NCBI RefSeq assembly: GCF_030160455.1
Contig: NZ_BSOJ01000030.1
Coordinates: forward strand, 1 to 64,000
Length of the DNA: 64,000 bases
Reading direction: 5' to 3'
From: Limnobacter litoralis
Lineage (GTDB): Bacteria; Pseudomonadota; Gammaproteobacteria; Burkholderiales; Burkholderiaceae_B
The position numbers and the translations under genes were made by a program. Position 1 is the first letter of the stretch. Each line of letters begins with the position of its first letter. Shown piece by piece: positions 26,394 to 35,255 of this stretch. The notes under the pieces are model-generated. The model saw only the letters and a program-made list of their open reading frames with translations, did not search any database and had not been told where the DNA came from.

Positions 26394-27428
26394 ATGTTGA
26401 AAAGGCATTGCTATACAAATTGCTTGCGAAGTCAACAGGGGTTCAGCCTTGTTGAGTTGCTGATCGCGCTGGCGCTCAATCTGATCTTGATGGGGGGTGT
26501 CATCAGTGTGTTGATGTCGAACCAGCAGTCATTTCGCACCAACCAAGCCATGACCGAAGTGCAGGACGGTTCTCGCATTGCCTTTGAGTTTCTTGGACGT
26601 GACATCCGGGATGCAGGATTGACCGGGTGCGGAAATGCGGGGCGAGTGAGCAATGTGCTGTCGAATGGATCAAACAATGGGGGGTCAGACTGGTGGGCAA
26701 ACTGGTCCAACGTGATTCAGGGCTATGACGACGCCAACAAAGACCCGGCGCTTTCTGCACTGGCTGGATCCGGCCCAGTTGCGGGATCCAGTTCGATTCA
26801 GATTCACAGTGTATCCGGCAACGCCATGTCGGTTTTGGCCCATGTCGGTGCACAAAACCAGTTTGAATTGCAAACCGGCTCGACCGCTTTCCAGACTGGC
26901 GACATTGTGATGGTGTGCGACCCGGATCACGCGACGCTCTTTCAAATCAGCAGCTATTCGCCGGCAACGGGTCACCTGATTTACAACACGGGCAAAGGCA
27001 CCTGGCCGGGCAACTGTTCAAAGGGACTGGGATTTCCCACGTTGTGCACTGTAAAGGGTAACAGCTATGAATTCGGGACAAACGCCCAGATCGGCAAACT
27101 GAATGCAATGGACTGGTACATCGGTCAAAACCCGCTGGGTGGAAATTCACTTTACCGTGCAAGTCTTGTCCGGGTTCCGGGAAACCAAGTGACTTTGAGC
27201 ACTCAGGAAATGGTGAGAAGCGTGACAGACATGCAAGTGAGGTACTTGGTGGAGGGTGCGGACCATTTTGCCAAAGCAGCAGATTTAAAAATAAGCGACT
27301 GGGCGCTTGTCAATGCGGTCCAGATTACTTTGACCCTGTCGGGTACAACACAAAGGGCGGGCGTGAACGGTCAGAACCTGAAACGCAACTACACGACCAC
27401 AATTGCTTTGCGCAACCGGACGAACTGA
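26394..27428 (+). CDS. pilW: Type IV pilus minor pilin PilW
   Basis: 344 residues. The leader ends QQG|FSLVELLIALALNLILMGGVI, with Glu5, typical of PilW. The rest is a large globular head with RDAGLTGCGNAG and other Cys-containing segments. AGGAG precedes the start at 26394. The end abuts the pilX start by one base. It is expected to form part of the pilus tip-priming complex with FimT, PilV, PilX, PilE and PilY1. Confidence 0.9.
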   Translation: MLKRHCYTNCLRSQQGFSLVELLIALALNLILMGGVISVLMSNQQSFRTNQAMTEVQDGSRIAFEFLGRDIRDAGLTGCGNAGRVSNVLSNGSNNGGSDWWANWSNVIQGYDDANKDPALSALAGSGPVAGSSSIQIHSVSGNAMSVLAHVGAQNQFELQTGSTAFQTGDIVMVCDPDHATLFQISSYSPATGHLIYNTGKGTWPGNCSKGLGFPTLCTVKGNSYEFGTNAQIGKLNAMDWYIGQNPLGGNSLYRASLVRVPGNQVTLSTQEMVRSVTDMQVRYLVEGADHFAKAADLKISDWALVNAVQITLTLSGTTQRAGVNGQNLKRNYTTTIALRNRTN

Positions 27429-27429
27429 G

Positions 27430-28020
27430 ATGCGAATTCAAACAGAGCGAAAGCCACGATTCGAACAAAAAGGAGTTGTGCTGGTGGTGGCATTGGTGCT
27501 GCTTATTTTTGTCACCCTGTTGGGCTTGGCATCGATCCGTGGCTCAAGTGCACAACAGAAAATGACCTCCAATTTCTATGATCGCCAGATCGCTTTCCAG
27601 ACGACGGAAGCCGCTTTGAGAGTGGCTGCCGAGTTTCTTCAGAATCATCCGTCCGACCCCAGTATTCGTGACTGTTCTTCAACGGGCGGCAATGTGTGCC
27701 AGGCCAATCCGTTTGACGACCTCAATCTTTCTGCTGACAGCCTGAAAACGGTGCCCAGACAGCAGTTTACCGCCAGCGACATGGCCAGCGGCCAGCCTCA
27801 ATATGTGATTGAAAATATGGGGACTTTTGCAGATCCCGAGAGAAACCCAAGATCAATACTGACTGCAAACTCGCTTCAGCAAGACAGCAGTCTGGGTGGA
27901 GGGGGATTCGATCAAAACACGCAGAGCAACAATTTTTACAGAATCACCGCCAGAAGCGGAGATCCAAGCGCACTGAACGGCAGATCCATGGTGGTTTTGC
28001 AGGTGGTGATCCGACAATGA
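27430..28020 (+). CDS. pilX: Type IV pilus minor pilin PilX
   Basis: 196 residues. The N-terminus has EQKG|VVLVVALVLLIFVTLLGLASIRGSSAQQKM. A Glu5 is absent in the helix, as is common in PilX/GspK-type minor pilins. The start at 27430 gives the usual short leader; a longer frame to 27403 overlaps pilW. It is followed directly by pilY1. Confidence 0.87.
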   Translation: MRIQTERKPRFEQKGVVLVVALVLLIFVTLLGLASIRGSSAQQKMTSNFYDRQIAFQTTEAALRVAAEFLQNHPSDPSIRDCSSTGGNVCQANPFDDLNLSADSLKTVPRQQFTASDMASGQPQYVIENMGTFADPERNPRSILTANSLQQDSSLGGGGFDQNTQSNNFYRITARSGDPSALNGRSMVVLQVVIRQ

Positions 28021-28041
28021 GTGAGGAGCGAGGTGTTCATC

Positions 28042-31000
28042 ATGCCCACTAAAATCCGGCCCAAACGCTGGCGTCAATTCACTGCTCTGGCCGTTGCTGG
28101 CTTGGTGGCCAATTCAGCGCATGCGACGATTCCTGTCAATCAAAACCCGTTAACGCTCAGTAACAATGTGCCCGGGAATGTGGTGATCACGCCCTCGGTT
28201 GAGTTTCCGACGGTCATGAGCATGGCCAACATTGGCGCTTTCAACCCAGATCAAACCTACGGTGGATACTTTGATGCGGACAAATGTTACGACTATGATC
28301 CACATGGGCAATTTCCAACTGACACCCCTGCCGCACAGACTGCAGAACCCAGAGGAATGGTTGGCTATTTTGTACCGCGTTCCTGGGCAAAAAGCTCACC
28401 TGCAAGTTGTAACAAGCTGTGGAGCGGCAATTTTCTGAACTGGGCAGGCACCCAAACGATCGACACCTTTCGCTCGGTCATGACAGGCGGATTCCGAATC
28501 GTCGACGAACCTGATCGAACGGTGCTTGAAAAAGCCAGACACACCGGACAGACCAACACAGGCTACGGACTGATCGGCGGGGACAAACATCTGGTTCAAA
28601 ACGAAACCCCCGCCAATCAACAGTTTTTTGCCACGCGACTTCTGGGCCTGGGCAACAAAATGTATTTTGTCGCCGCCGACAGCAATGCCTATTCCCCAAA
28701 ACCCGGTGTGAACCTGAGTCTGCAGACTTTGCTGGACAACCCCGCGTTGTCCGCCAGTTGGGGCGCGCACGACAGCATCAATGGTGTAGAGGCGTACACA
28801 GGCCAGAAAATCGAACCTTACCATGTGTATGCCATCAATCTGGATGTACTGGTCTGCCAACCAGGCCTGCTTGAACAGAACTGTACCCGATACCAGAGCC
28901 AATACAAGCCAGAAGGTTTAATCCAGAAATACGCCAACATTTTTACCTACAGTGTGTTTGGTTACTTGAACATTCCAAACCAGCTGCAAGACGGAGCAGC
29001 GCTGAGGGCAGCTCAAAAGTTTGTGGGCCCCAATACCGTAGACCCGGTGACTGGACTGCATTCAAACCCCCGCCGCGAGTGGGATCCAGCGACCGGCGTG
29101 TTCATTCGAAACCCCAACCCAGAAGACGCCAATTCCACCAGTGCAAGCATCGGGGCGTCAATCAAAGACAGTGGTGTGATCAACTACATCAACAAGTTCG
29201 GCCAGATGACCACGGCTGGCGACAAAACCTACGACAGCGTGGGCGAAATGTACTATGCCGCAGTTCGGTACCTCAAAAACCAGGGGCCAGTGGCCAGTTA
29301 CTCCGACATGACAACCTACAGCAATGATTTGCCTTACATCAAGGCGGATGGCTTTCCAGTGATTACACGCTGGCAAGACCCGATGAAGTACACCTGTCAG
29401 AAAAACTTTATTTTGGGCATAGGTGACACCAACACGTGGAATGACAAAAACCTGCCTGGTAACCTCGGCAACCACAGCAATGAACCCCCCACGCCCCCGG
29501 AGGTGCTGGCTGACCACAGCGTGGATGTCAGCAAAGCAACCAACCAGATCGCCAAAATTGAGGGTATTCAGATTTCAACGCCCTTCACGGGGCTTGGCAA
29601 CTCGGCATTCATGGCGGGCCTGGCCTTTGATTCACACACGCGAGACATTCGCCCAGACCTGGCGGGCGATCAATTTGTGTCCACATTCTGGGTGGATGTG
29701 GCCGAATACCAGCGCCTGCAAGGCATGGCCACCAACCAGTATCAGCTGACAGCCAAATATGGCGGATTCCGGGTACCCAGCAGGTTTGATCCCTACTCAT
29801 TTACCGGACCCATGCCACAGTCCTGGTGGTCCTCGACTGGCGACACCATTCAAACCACAGCAGGTCAACAGGCCAGACCCGACAATTTTTTTGAAGGGGG
29901 TAACGCGATCGCAATGCGCAAGGGTTTCAGCCAGGCGTTTGCATTGATTGAGAGCCAGAATGTGGACAGTCAGTCCTCTTTGTCATTGAACTCATCCTTG
30001 CTGACCCGAAACTCCACCGTGTACCAAGCCAGCTATCAGGAGGGACGATGGAGTGGTTCCCTGAAAGCCTATGCGATCAACCCGACTACGAAATCCATTA
30101 ACAACACGCCGTTGTGGGATGCAGCCAATGCCATGCCTCCTTTTGGCCAACGCAGGATCTACACGGTGGTCAAGGGCAAATATGTGCCATTCGACAACGC
30201 CCATGTGACCGGCAACGGCTGGACACCGCAAATCGTGGATTACCTCTTGGGGGACACCAGTCATGAAACCCGCAACGGCGGCGCATTGAGAGATCGAGGC
30301 ACCACACTGGGCGACGTGGTCAATTCTCAGCCTATCTACGTGGGAAAACCTGACGCCACAAAATTTGCCGGACAAACCTTCAGCGGCAGTAACAAGTACG
30401 CGCAGTTTGCCAGTGACAGCAGCGCAAGCGACCGAAGGGCTGTGGTGTACCTTGCAGCCAACGACGGTATGCTGCACAGCTTTGATGCGGCCACAGGAGT
30501 CGAGCGCTACGCATTCATGCCTGGAAGCTTGATCGAGGCGCAATACACACCCGCATTGCTGGCACAACCCAATTACGGATCAAGCCTGAACCCACACCGT
30601 TATTTCAATGACGGGCAAATTACTGTGGCCGATGCCTACTTCAGAGGGCAATGGCACACGGTTCTGGTGGGTACGACTGGTCGTGGTGAAACAATGGCGG
30701 TGTATGCGCTGGACGTGACCGATCCGGACAATGTGCAATTGCTGTGGGAAATAAACGCCGATGACAGTCCTTATCTGGGTCAAATCACCGGACGCCCGAT
30801 CGTGACCCAGACCGCATCCGGATGGGAGGTCATCTTTGGAAACGGGTACAACAGCCGGACTGGCTCGTCGGCCTTGCTGAGCGTGGCGCTGGATGGCCGA
30901 AAAAACCCGAAGGTGGAAGTCATTGTTGCTGGGTCGGGACCGGACAACGGGCTTTCAACACCCACCATACTGATTGACCCTCCTTCTGCCGGATTGGCCA

Positions 31001-31845
31001 CTACAGCCTACGCCGGAGATATTCAGGGCAAAATCTGGAAATTTGACCTCGACGGAAAACACAGCGGGGCCCAACTGGTCTTTAAAACCCAGGCTGATGC
31101 AAGTGGTGTACACCAGCCTGTGACCTCGGCCTTGTTGCTGGGTAAAGACCTTAACAGTGGCCATTTGTGGGCATTTTTCGGTACTGGCCGATACCTTGGC
31201 ACGCTGGATCTTTCAAATCATCAAACCCAAAGCTGGTACGGCCTTATTCTGGATCAGGATCTGCCAGTGTTGCAATCGAATCTGGTTCACAGATCCACCC
31301 TCTCAGAGACAGCTGGCGTACAAGGCGACCCGAACGCAAAACCACCTGTGGTGCCAGTGAACCCAGCCCGCACTTTGTCTTTGGGCACTTTGGGCGACAT
31401 GGAAGGCAAATCTGGATGGTTCATGAACCTCACCTCACCCGTCAATGGAACCGAAGGCGAACGAATGACGCTGGGCAATCAATTCAACAACCAGTTGTTG
31501 ATTGGCGCAACTCAAATACCGGATACACATGACCCCTGCGCACCAGGCGGGCGTGGCTGGATCATGGCGGTCAACCCCTTTACGGGCACCAACCCCACTG
31601 GTGCATTTTTCGACCTGAACAACGATGGCGCGGTAGACAGCCAAGATCTGATTCATTTTCAGGGCAAAGCAACACCAGCAGGCGGCATTGGCTTTGCTTC
31701 GCAGACAGGTTCGCCCGCCTTCAGCGGCTCAGTGATGATGGTGAACCAGAATGGCACCTTGCAAAGCCGGCAAGTGTCGCCGCCAGTCGCCGCAAACCAA
31801 GTGCGTATTTCCTGGCGGGAAATTGTCAATCAAAGAGGGGAGTGA
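28042..31845 (+). CDS. pilY1: Type IV pilus tip protein PilY1
   Basis: 1267 residues from the ATG at 28042, with GAGG eight bases before it; a GTG at 28021 would add seven residues. A signal peptide ends at SAHA. The C-terminal half is the PilY1 beta-propeller (RRAVVYLAANDGMLHSFDAATG near 805; GYNSRTGSSALLSVALDG near 935), followed by a calcium-type loop DLNNDGAVDSQD starting at D1191. The N-terminal half has the YGGYFDADKCYDY segment of this family. No von Willebrand A MIDAS motif was found, unlike Pseudomonas PilY1. Probable adhesion and pilus extension factor. Confidence 0.92.
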   Translation: MPTKIRPKRWRQFTALAVAGLVANSAHATIPVNQNPLTLSNNVPGNVVITPSVEFPTVMSMANIGAFNPDQTYGGYFDADKCYDYDPHGQFPTDTPAAQTAEPRGMVGYFVPRSWAKSSPASCNKLWSGNFLNWAGTQTIDTFRSVMTGGFRIVDEPDRTVLEKARHTGQTNTGYGLIGGDKHLVQNETPANQQFFATRLLGLGNKMYFVAADSNAYSPKPGVNLSLQTLLDNPALSASWGAHDSINGVEAYTGQKIEPYHVYAINLDVLVCQPGLLEQNCTRYQSQYKPEGLIQKYANIFTYSVFGYLNIPNQLQDGAALRAAQKFVGPNTVDPVTGLHSNPRREWDPATGVFIRNPNPEDANSTSASIGASIKDSGVINYINKFGQMTTAGDKTYDSVGEMYYAAVRYLKNQGPVASYSDMTTYSNDLPYIKADGFPVITRWQDPMKYTCQKNFILGIGDTNTWNDKNLPGNLGNHSNEPPTPPEVLADHSVDVSKATNQIAKIEGIQISTPFTGLGNSAFMAGLAFDSHTRDIRPDLAGDQFVSTFWVDVAEYQRLQGMATNQYQLTAKYGGFRVPSRFDPYSFTGPMPQSWWSSTGDTIQTTAGQQARPDNFFEGGNAIAMRKGFSQAFALIESQNVDSQSSLSLNSSLLTRNSTVYQASYQEGRWSGSLKAYAINPTTKSINNTPLWDAANAMPPFGQRRIYTVVKGKYVPFDNAHVTGNGWTPQIVDYLLGDTSHETRNGGALRDRGTTLGDVVNSQPIYVGKPDATKFAGQTFSGSNKYAQFASDSSASDRRAVVYLAANDGMLHSFDAATGVERYAFMPGSLIEAQYTPALLAQPNYGSSLNPHRYFNDGQITVADAYFRGQWHTVLVGTTGRGETMAVYALDVTDPDNVQLLWEINADDSPYLGQITGRPIVTQTASGWEVIFGNGYNSRTGSSALLSVALDGRKNPKVEVIVAGSGPDNGLSTPTILIDPPSAGLATTAYAGDIQGKIWKFDLDGKHSGAQLVFKTQADASGVHQPVTSALLLGKDLNSGHLWAFFGTGRYLGTLDLSNHQTQSWYGLILDQDLPVLQSNLVHRSTLSETAGVQGDPNAKPPVVPVNPARTLSLGTLGDMEGKSGWFMNLTSPVNGTEGERMTLGNQFNNQLLIGATQIPDTHDPCAPGGRGWIMAVNPFTGTNPTGAFFDLNNDGAVDSQDLIHFQGKATPAGGIGFASQTGSPAFSGSVMMVNQNGTLQSRQVSPPVAANQVRISWREIVNQRGE

Positions 31846-31846
31846 G

Positions 31847-32299
31847 ATGAGAGACACAAACGGGAGGAGCGCGGGATTCAGCCTGCTGGAACTCATGATT
31901 GCCACCGCGATTGTGGCGATTCTGGCCGGATTTGCCTACCCCTCTTACACGCAGAGCATGACCAAAAACCGGAGAATCGCAGCAGCCAGTTGCCTCATGG
32001 AGTATTCAAGCTACATGGAGCAGTTTTACGCAACCTACTTGCGGTACGACAAAACTTCGGCAACCGGGGCTGTGCAGACACTGCCCGTCCTGAACTGCGC
32101 TTCAAACCAGCAGACTGGTGGTACCTACACCTACACTTTCAAAAAAGGGTTTCCCACTCAGACGACTTTCAATATTGTGGCCACACCCATCGGCGAACAG
32201 GCGAAGGAAGATCAAACTTGCGGTGCGCTCAGCATTGACCAGACTGGCCAGCGAGGCGATACCACGGGTCTTGCCGGCGGGAGCAAGCAATGCTGGTAA
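31847..32299 (+). CDS. pilE: Type IV minor pilin PilE
   Basis: 150 residues from the ATG at 31847, one base after the pilY1 stop, with GAGGGG upstream. The prepilin site is AG|FSLLELMIATAIVAILAGFAYPSY with Glu5 and the conserved YPSY. The C-terminal region has two cysteines near a disulphide-loop position (QTCGALSID and KQCW). It is the last gene of the operon and converges on the TetR gene. Confidence 0.9.
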   Translation: MRDTNGRSAGFSLLELMIATAIVAILAGFAYPSYTQSMTKNRRIAAASCLMEYSSYMEQFYATYLRYDKTSATGAVQTLPVLNCASNQQTGGTYTYTFKKGFPTQTTFNIVATPIGEQAKEDQTCGALSIDQTGQRGDTTGLAGGSKQCW

Positions 32300-32303
32300 T
32301 GCC

Positions 32304-32972
32304 TCAAGACTGTCGATGGATGCCAAGATATTGTTTGAACATCAGGCACAGTAGATGCTTGAATTCATCGCTGTAAAAAGGAATGGGGCCGCTGTCACGC
32401 AGGCGGGCGTTGTGCAGGCTGCCGTATATAATTTGCAGGCCGAAAGCAAGCCCCCGCAGCGGATCAGGATGAAGCGTCGTATTGATGTGGGAGACCAGCA
32501 AACGCCCCACTGTATTGATGAATGCATAGCCAACATCGCGCATCGGCGTGGATTGCAGGCCGCCCTTGGATTCACGCAAAAATGATTCGGTCAGGATAGA
32601 GCTGTATTCGCCTTGAAATATATCGACCAGAAACAGAACCACCTGATCTGCGATTTGCGCAGCCGACACTTTCTCCCAGCTTTTTTCGTCAAACTCTTCC
32701 TCGGCCCTGTTGAGCATTTCCTGGCAGCTTTCGGCAATCAACGCGTCAAAATAACTGGCCTTGTCGTCAAAACGGCTGTAGAAAGAGCCGACCGTACAGT
32801 CGGCTTCCGCACAAATTTCCTTGATGGAAATGTCTTCAAAAACCCGGTTGTGCAAAAGCTTCCGACCTGCCTTCAGCAGGTCGTAGCGCTTGCGCAGGCT
32901 ACGGGCCTGCATGGCAGGACGAACCCCTTGGGTGGTGTCGATGGCTTTGGCTTTGGCGATTGCTCGTTTCAT
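32304..32972 (-). CDS. TetR/AcrR-family regulator
   Basis: 222 residues. An N-terminal helix-turn-helix (ISIKEICAEADCTVGSFYSRFDDKASYFDALI) is a typical TetR DNA-binding domain, followed by a longer ligand-binding region. It lies on the minus strand downstream of a secreted hydrolase gene, and converges on pilE. An inverted repeat overlaps its start codon, which suggests autoregulation. The start could also be at 32912; no ribosome site distinguishes them. Confidence 0.88.
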   Translation of the reverse strand: MKRAIAKAKAIDTTQGVRPAMQARSLRKRYDLLKAGRKLLHNRVFEDISIKEICAEADCTVGSFYSRFDDKASYFDALIAESCQEMLNRAEEEFDEKSWEKVSAAQIADQVVLFLVDIFQGEYSSILTESFLRESKGGLQSTPMRDVGYAFINTVGRLLVSHINTTLHPDPLRGLAFGLQIIYGSLHNARLRDSGPIPFYSDEFKHLLCLMFKQYLGIHRQS

Positions 32973-32988
32973 GCAAAAATTATTGCAT
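32971..32988. promoter_or_regulatory. Palindrome over the TetR start codon
   Basis: ATGCAA-N6-TTGCAT, a perfect 6-base inverted repeat with a 6-base spacer in the promoter/start region of the TetR gene. It has the size of a TetR-family operator. Binding is not shown. Confidence 0.45.
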
Positions 32989-33008
32989 TATTTTGAGCGA
33001 ATCGCCTG

Positions 33009-35168
33009 CTACTGCCCGCCAAATGGCGCAATCGGCAAGTTCAATGTACCTTGTACCACCACAACAGGGCTCAGCGGATCGCGAGAACCCGACACCGGAT
33101 ATTGCGGACTGTAGCCATAGACCAGAATGGCCAATTTTTCACCCGCTTTCAAATGTTCAGCCACGCCATTCAATTCCACATGGCGCGTACCAAAACCGCG
33201 CACCGCTGTGGGCTGATCATCAATTAAACGCCAGGCATTGTTGCGGTAAACGCCAAGCCCCAGGAACACGATCGGGTCACAGGCGGGATCGACTCCCAAC
33301 AGGCCAACAGGCGACTGACTGGCCCCCGCCAGAATCTGCGTGCAAGCCGGGTTTGACAATTGGGCCACGGTGGGGGTAATTGACACTGTGCCAGTGGCAA
33401 TGCCCGCCAGTGCGACGTCCGAGGCAGGGGTGTATACCGGAACAGCAGCAGGCGCAGGCACATCGCGCAACAGGCCAAGCACACCACTGGTGGCTGCGCT
33501 GGTGGGGTCGCTTTGCGGGTCGAACTTGAATGTGACCGGATCAAGCAGTGAGTCTGTATTGCCGCCCTTCACAGCAGGCGCATTGTGGGCTGCAAACTGA
33601 CCCACGGGTATCCAGGTGGCTGCGCCAGCGCTGGCCTTGGTTTGACCCACATCGTCATTCATGCTGACGCAGATCTTGTTCTGATTGGCGGCCAGCGTCT
33701 GGAATGCGCCAGTGGTGTCTTGCTTGGCAATGGCCGCCGATTCATCTGCGGTCAACAGTTTGCTGACCAAAAAGGCAAAGTCGGCGTCGTCCACAGACAG
33801 ATCACCACAGGCCCTGGGGCCAGCGGGACGCTGGAATTCAATGGTGTTCAATCCGTTCTGGGCACCCTGCTCGGCCAGGTCTCCAACCACTGGCTGTCCA
33901 TAAGCCGACACAGGAAGAATGTGACCATTTTGATGCGTGATCAAACGCACATCGCCTTTTCCACCATTGGCCGCCACCAAGTTGCGGTAGCACTGGAAGT
34001 TACGCCAGGCTTCATTGAAGTTGAACAGTGAATCGCGAAAGCCTTGCGAGAACAGTATGTCGACTGGATCGGGCTTCGTTTGCGGGTATTTTGGCGTCAG
34101 TGTGCCTTGCAGGAAAGACTGGGTGCCTGCCACTTCATCGTCGCAGAAATAACTGGCACTGTGATAGCGGAAAAACTCCAGTGCACCCGCGGGAAAGCGG
34201 TTTGCAGCAACGCCACGAACCAGCGTTTCACGGATCAGGTTGTCCAGGCCTGAAGAAGGCACAGCCTGAAAGTTGCCCGCCTGCACCTTGGGCGCAATGG
34301 AGCCCTCTTCACCACCAAAAGCCAGCAACGCATCCCATCCGGTCTTGACGACACCTTGTGGCGTCACCTCACCATCAGCCGGCTTGAAGTCCTTGATGCC
34401 ATAGGCACCACCCGGGTTCAAGCTGTAACGCAGATCGTTCCAGGTAATGTCAGGGGTAAGCGCGTCCAGGCGCTTCCAAGGATCGATGTTGTGTATCAGC
34501 AGTTGGTAGCCGCCACCGTAACTGCCACCCGTGGAACCCATCACCGCGTTGTATTGGCGGTTGCCCACAGGTTTGTCGTTGCGATAGCGCAGCCAGTCGA
34601 GGTGGGCTTCGGCCCAATCCAGAATCTGCAACAAGTCCTGACCTTCATAGTCGGGATCAAGCACGCGAACGGAGCCCGTGCTTTCGCCAAAACCGCGCTG
34701 ATCGATACTGATTACACCAATGCCGTTGTCGACCAGCCTTTTCAACAATCCAGAGGGTGTGGTTTCTCTGGAGCCACCAAAACCATGGCCATGAAACACC
34801 AGCGGGTTGCCCTTGCTGCAATCGAAACTCTTGGGCTCGAAGACCGAGAATGCAATGGTGTAGCCGCTGGCCGAGGTGAGGTGAATGCTGTAAACCCCGC
34901 CCCCTGCCCGCGGCGTGTCAGCGTTCTGACTGCAGGCCGGCGCCTGAAAGGTTCTGCTGACGCCCGCGTAATCGGGATTTTGTGAATTGACCACCACGCG
35001 GTAGGCCGATGGGGTTGCTGGTGAATTCGACCCCACCTCACTGGGATTGATGGCGCTGCCTGTACCAGCAGATCCGGCCACTGAATCACCATTGCCACCG
35101 CAACCACCCAGCCCCATGCACAATGCAGCGGCCGTCATGGCTTTGAGCCATGCATTTTGAATTTTCAT
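33009..35168 (-). CDS. Secreted lipoprotein alpha/beta hydrolase (CocE/S15-like)
   Basis: 719 residues. A signal peptide with lipobox LGGC, then a Ser/Gly/Asn-rich linker, lead to an alpha/beta-hydrolase core: oxyanion region FHGHGFGGSRE, SIDQRGFGESTG, and nucleophile Ser216 in GGSYGGGYQ. The C-terminal region looks like an added beta-sandwich (VVVQGTLNLPI at the end), as in X-Pro dipeptidyl-peptidase-like enzymes. Substrate is unknown. A polyhydroxybutyrate oligomer hydrolase was considered, but the nucleophile motif differs from what I recall for that family. Confidence 0.75.
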   Translation of the reverse strand: MKIQNAWLKAMTAAALCMGLGGCGGNGDSVAGSAGTGSAINPSEVGSNSPATPSAYRVVVNSQNPDYAGVSRTFQAPACSQNADTPRAGGGVYSIHLTSASGYTIAFSVFEPKSFDCSKGNPLVFHGHGFGGSRETTPSGLLKRLVDNGIGVISIDQRGFGESTGSVRVLDPDYEGQDLLQILDWAEAHLDWLRYRNDKPVGNRQYNAVMGSTGGSYGGGYQLLIHNIDPWKRLDALTPDITWNDLRYSLNPGGAYGIKDFKPADGEVTPQGVVKTGWDALLAFGGEEGSIAPKVQAGNFQAVPSSGLDNLIRETLVRGVAANRFPAGALEFFRYHSASYFCDDEVAGTQSFLQGTLTPKYPQTKPDPVDILFSQGFRDSLFNFNEAWRNFQCYRNLVAANGGKGDVRLITHQNGHILPVSAYGQPVVGDLAEQGAQNGLNTIEFQRPAGPRACGDLSVDDADFAFLVSKLLTADESAAIAKQDTTGAFQTLAANQNKICVSMNDDVGQTKASAGAATWIPVGQFAAHNAPAVKGGNTDSLLDPVTFKFDPQSDPTSAATSGVLGLLRDVPAPAAVPVYTPASDVALAGIATGTVSITPTVAQLSNPACTQILAGASQSPVGLLGVDPACDPIVFLGLGVYRNNAWRLIDDQPTAVRGFGTRHVELNGVAEHLKAGEKLAILVYGYSPQYPVSGSRDPLSPVVVVQGTLNLPIAPFGGQ

Positions 35169-35255
35169 TGGAATGTCTCCTGCTACCCACTTTGTTTCAG
35201 AGTGGTACTGCAGAAAACAGGCGACCGGTTTTAAGCAAATGTCGGCTACCCGACA

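Noticed and set aside
33009-35168. 3-hydroxybutyrate oligomer hydrolase
   Set aside because: Length and lipobox fit, but the nucleophile motif GGSYGGGYQ does not match the motif I recall for that family.
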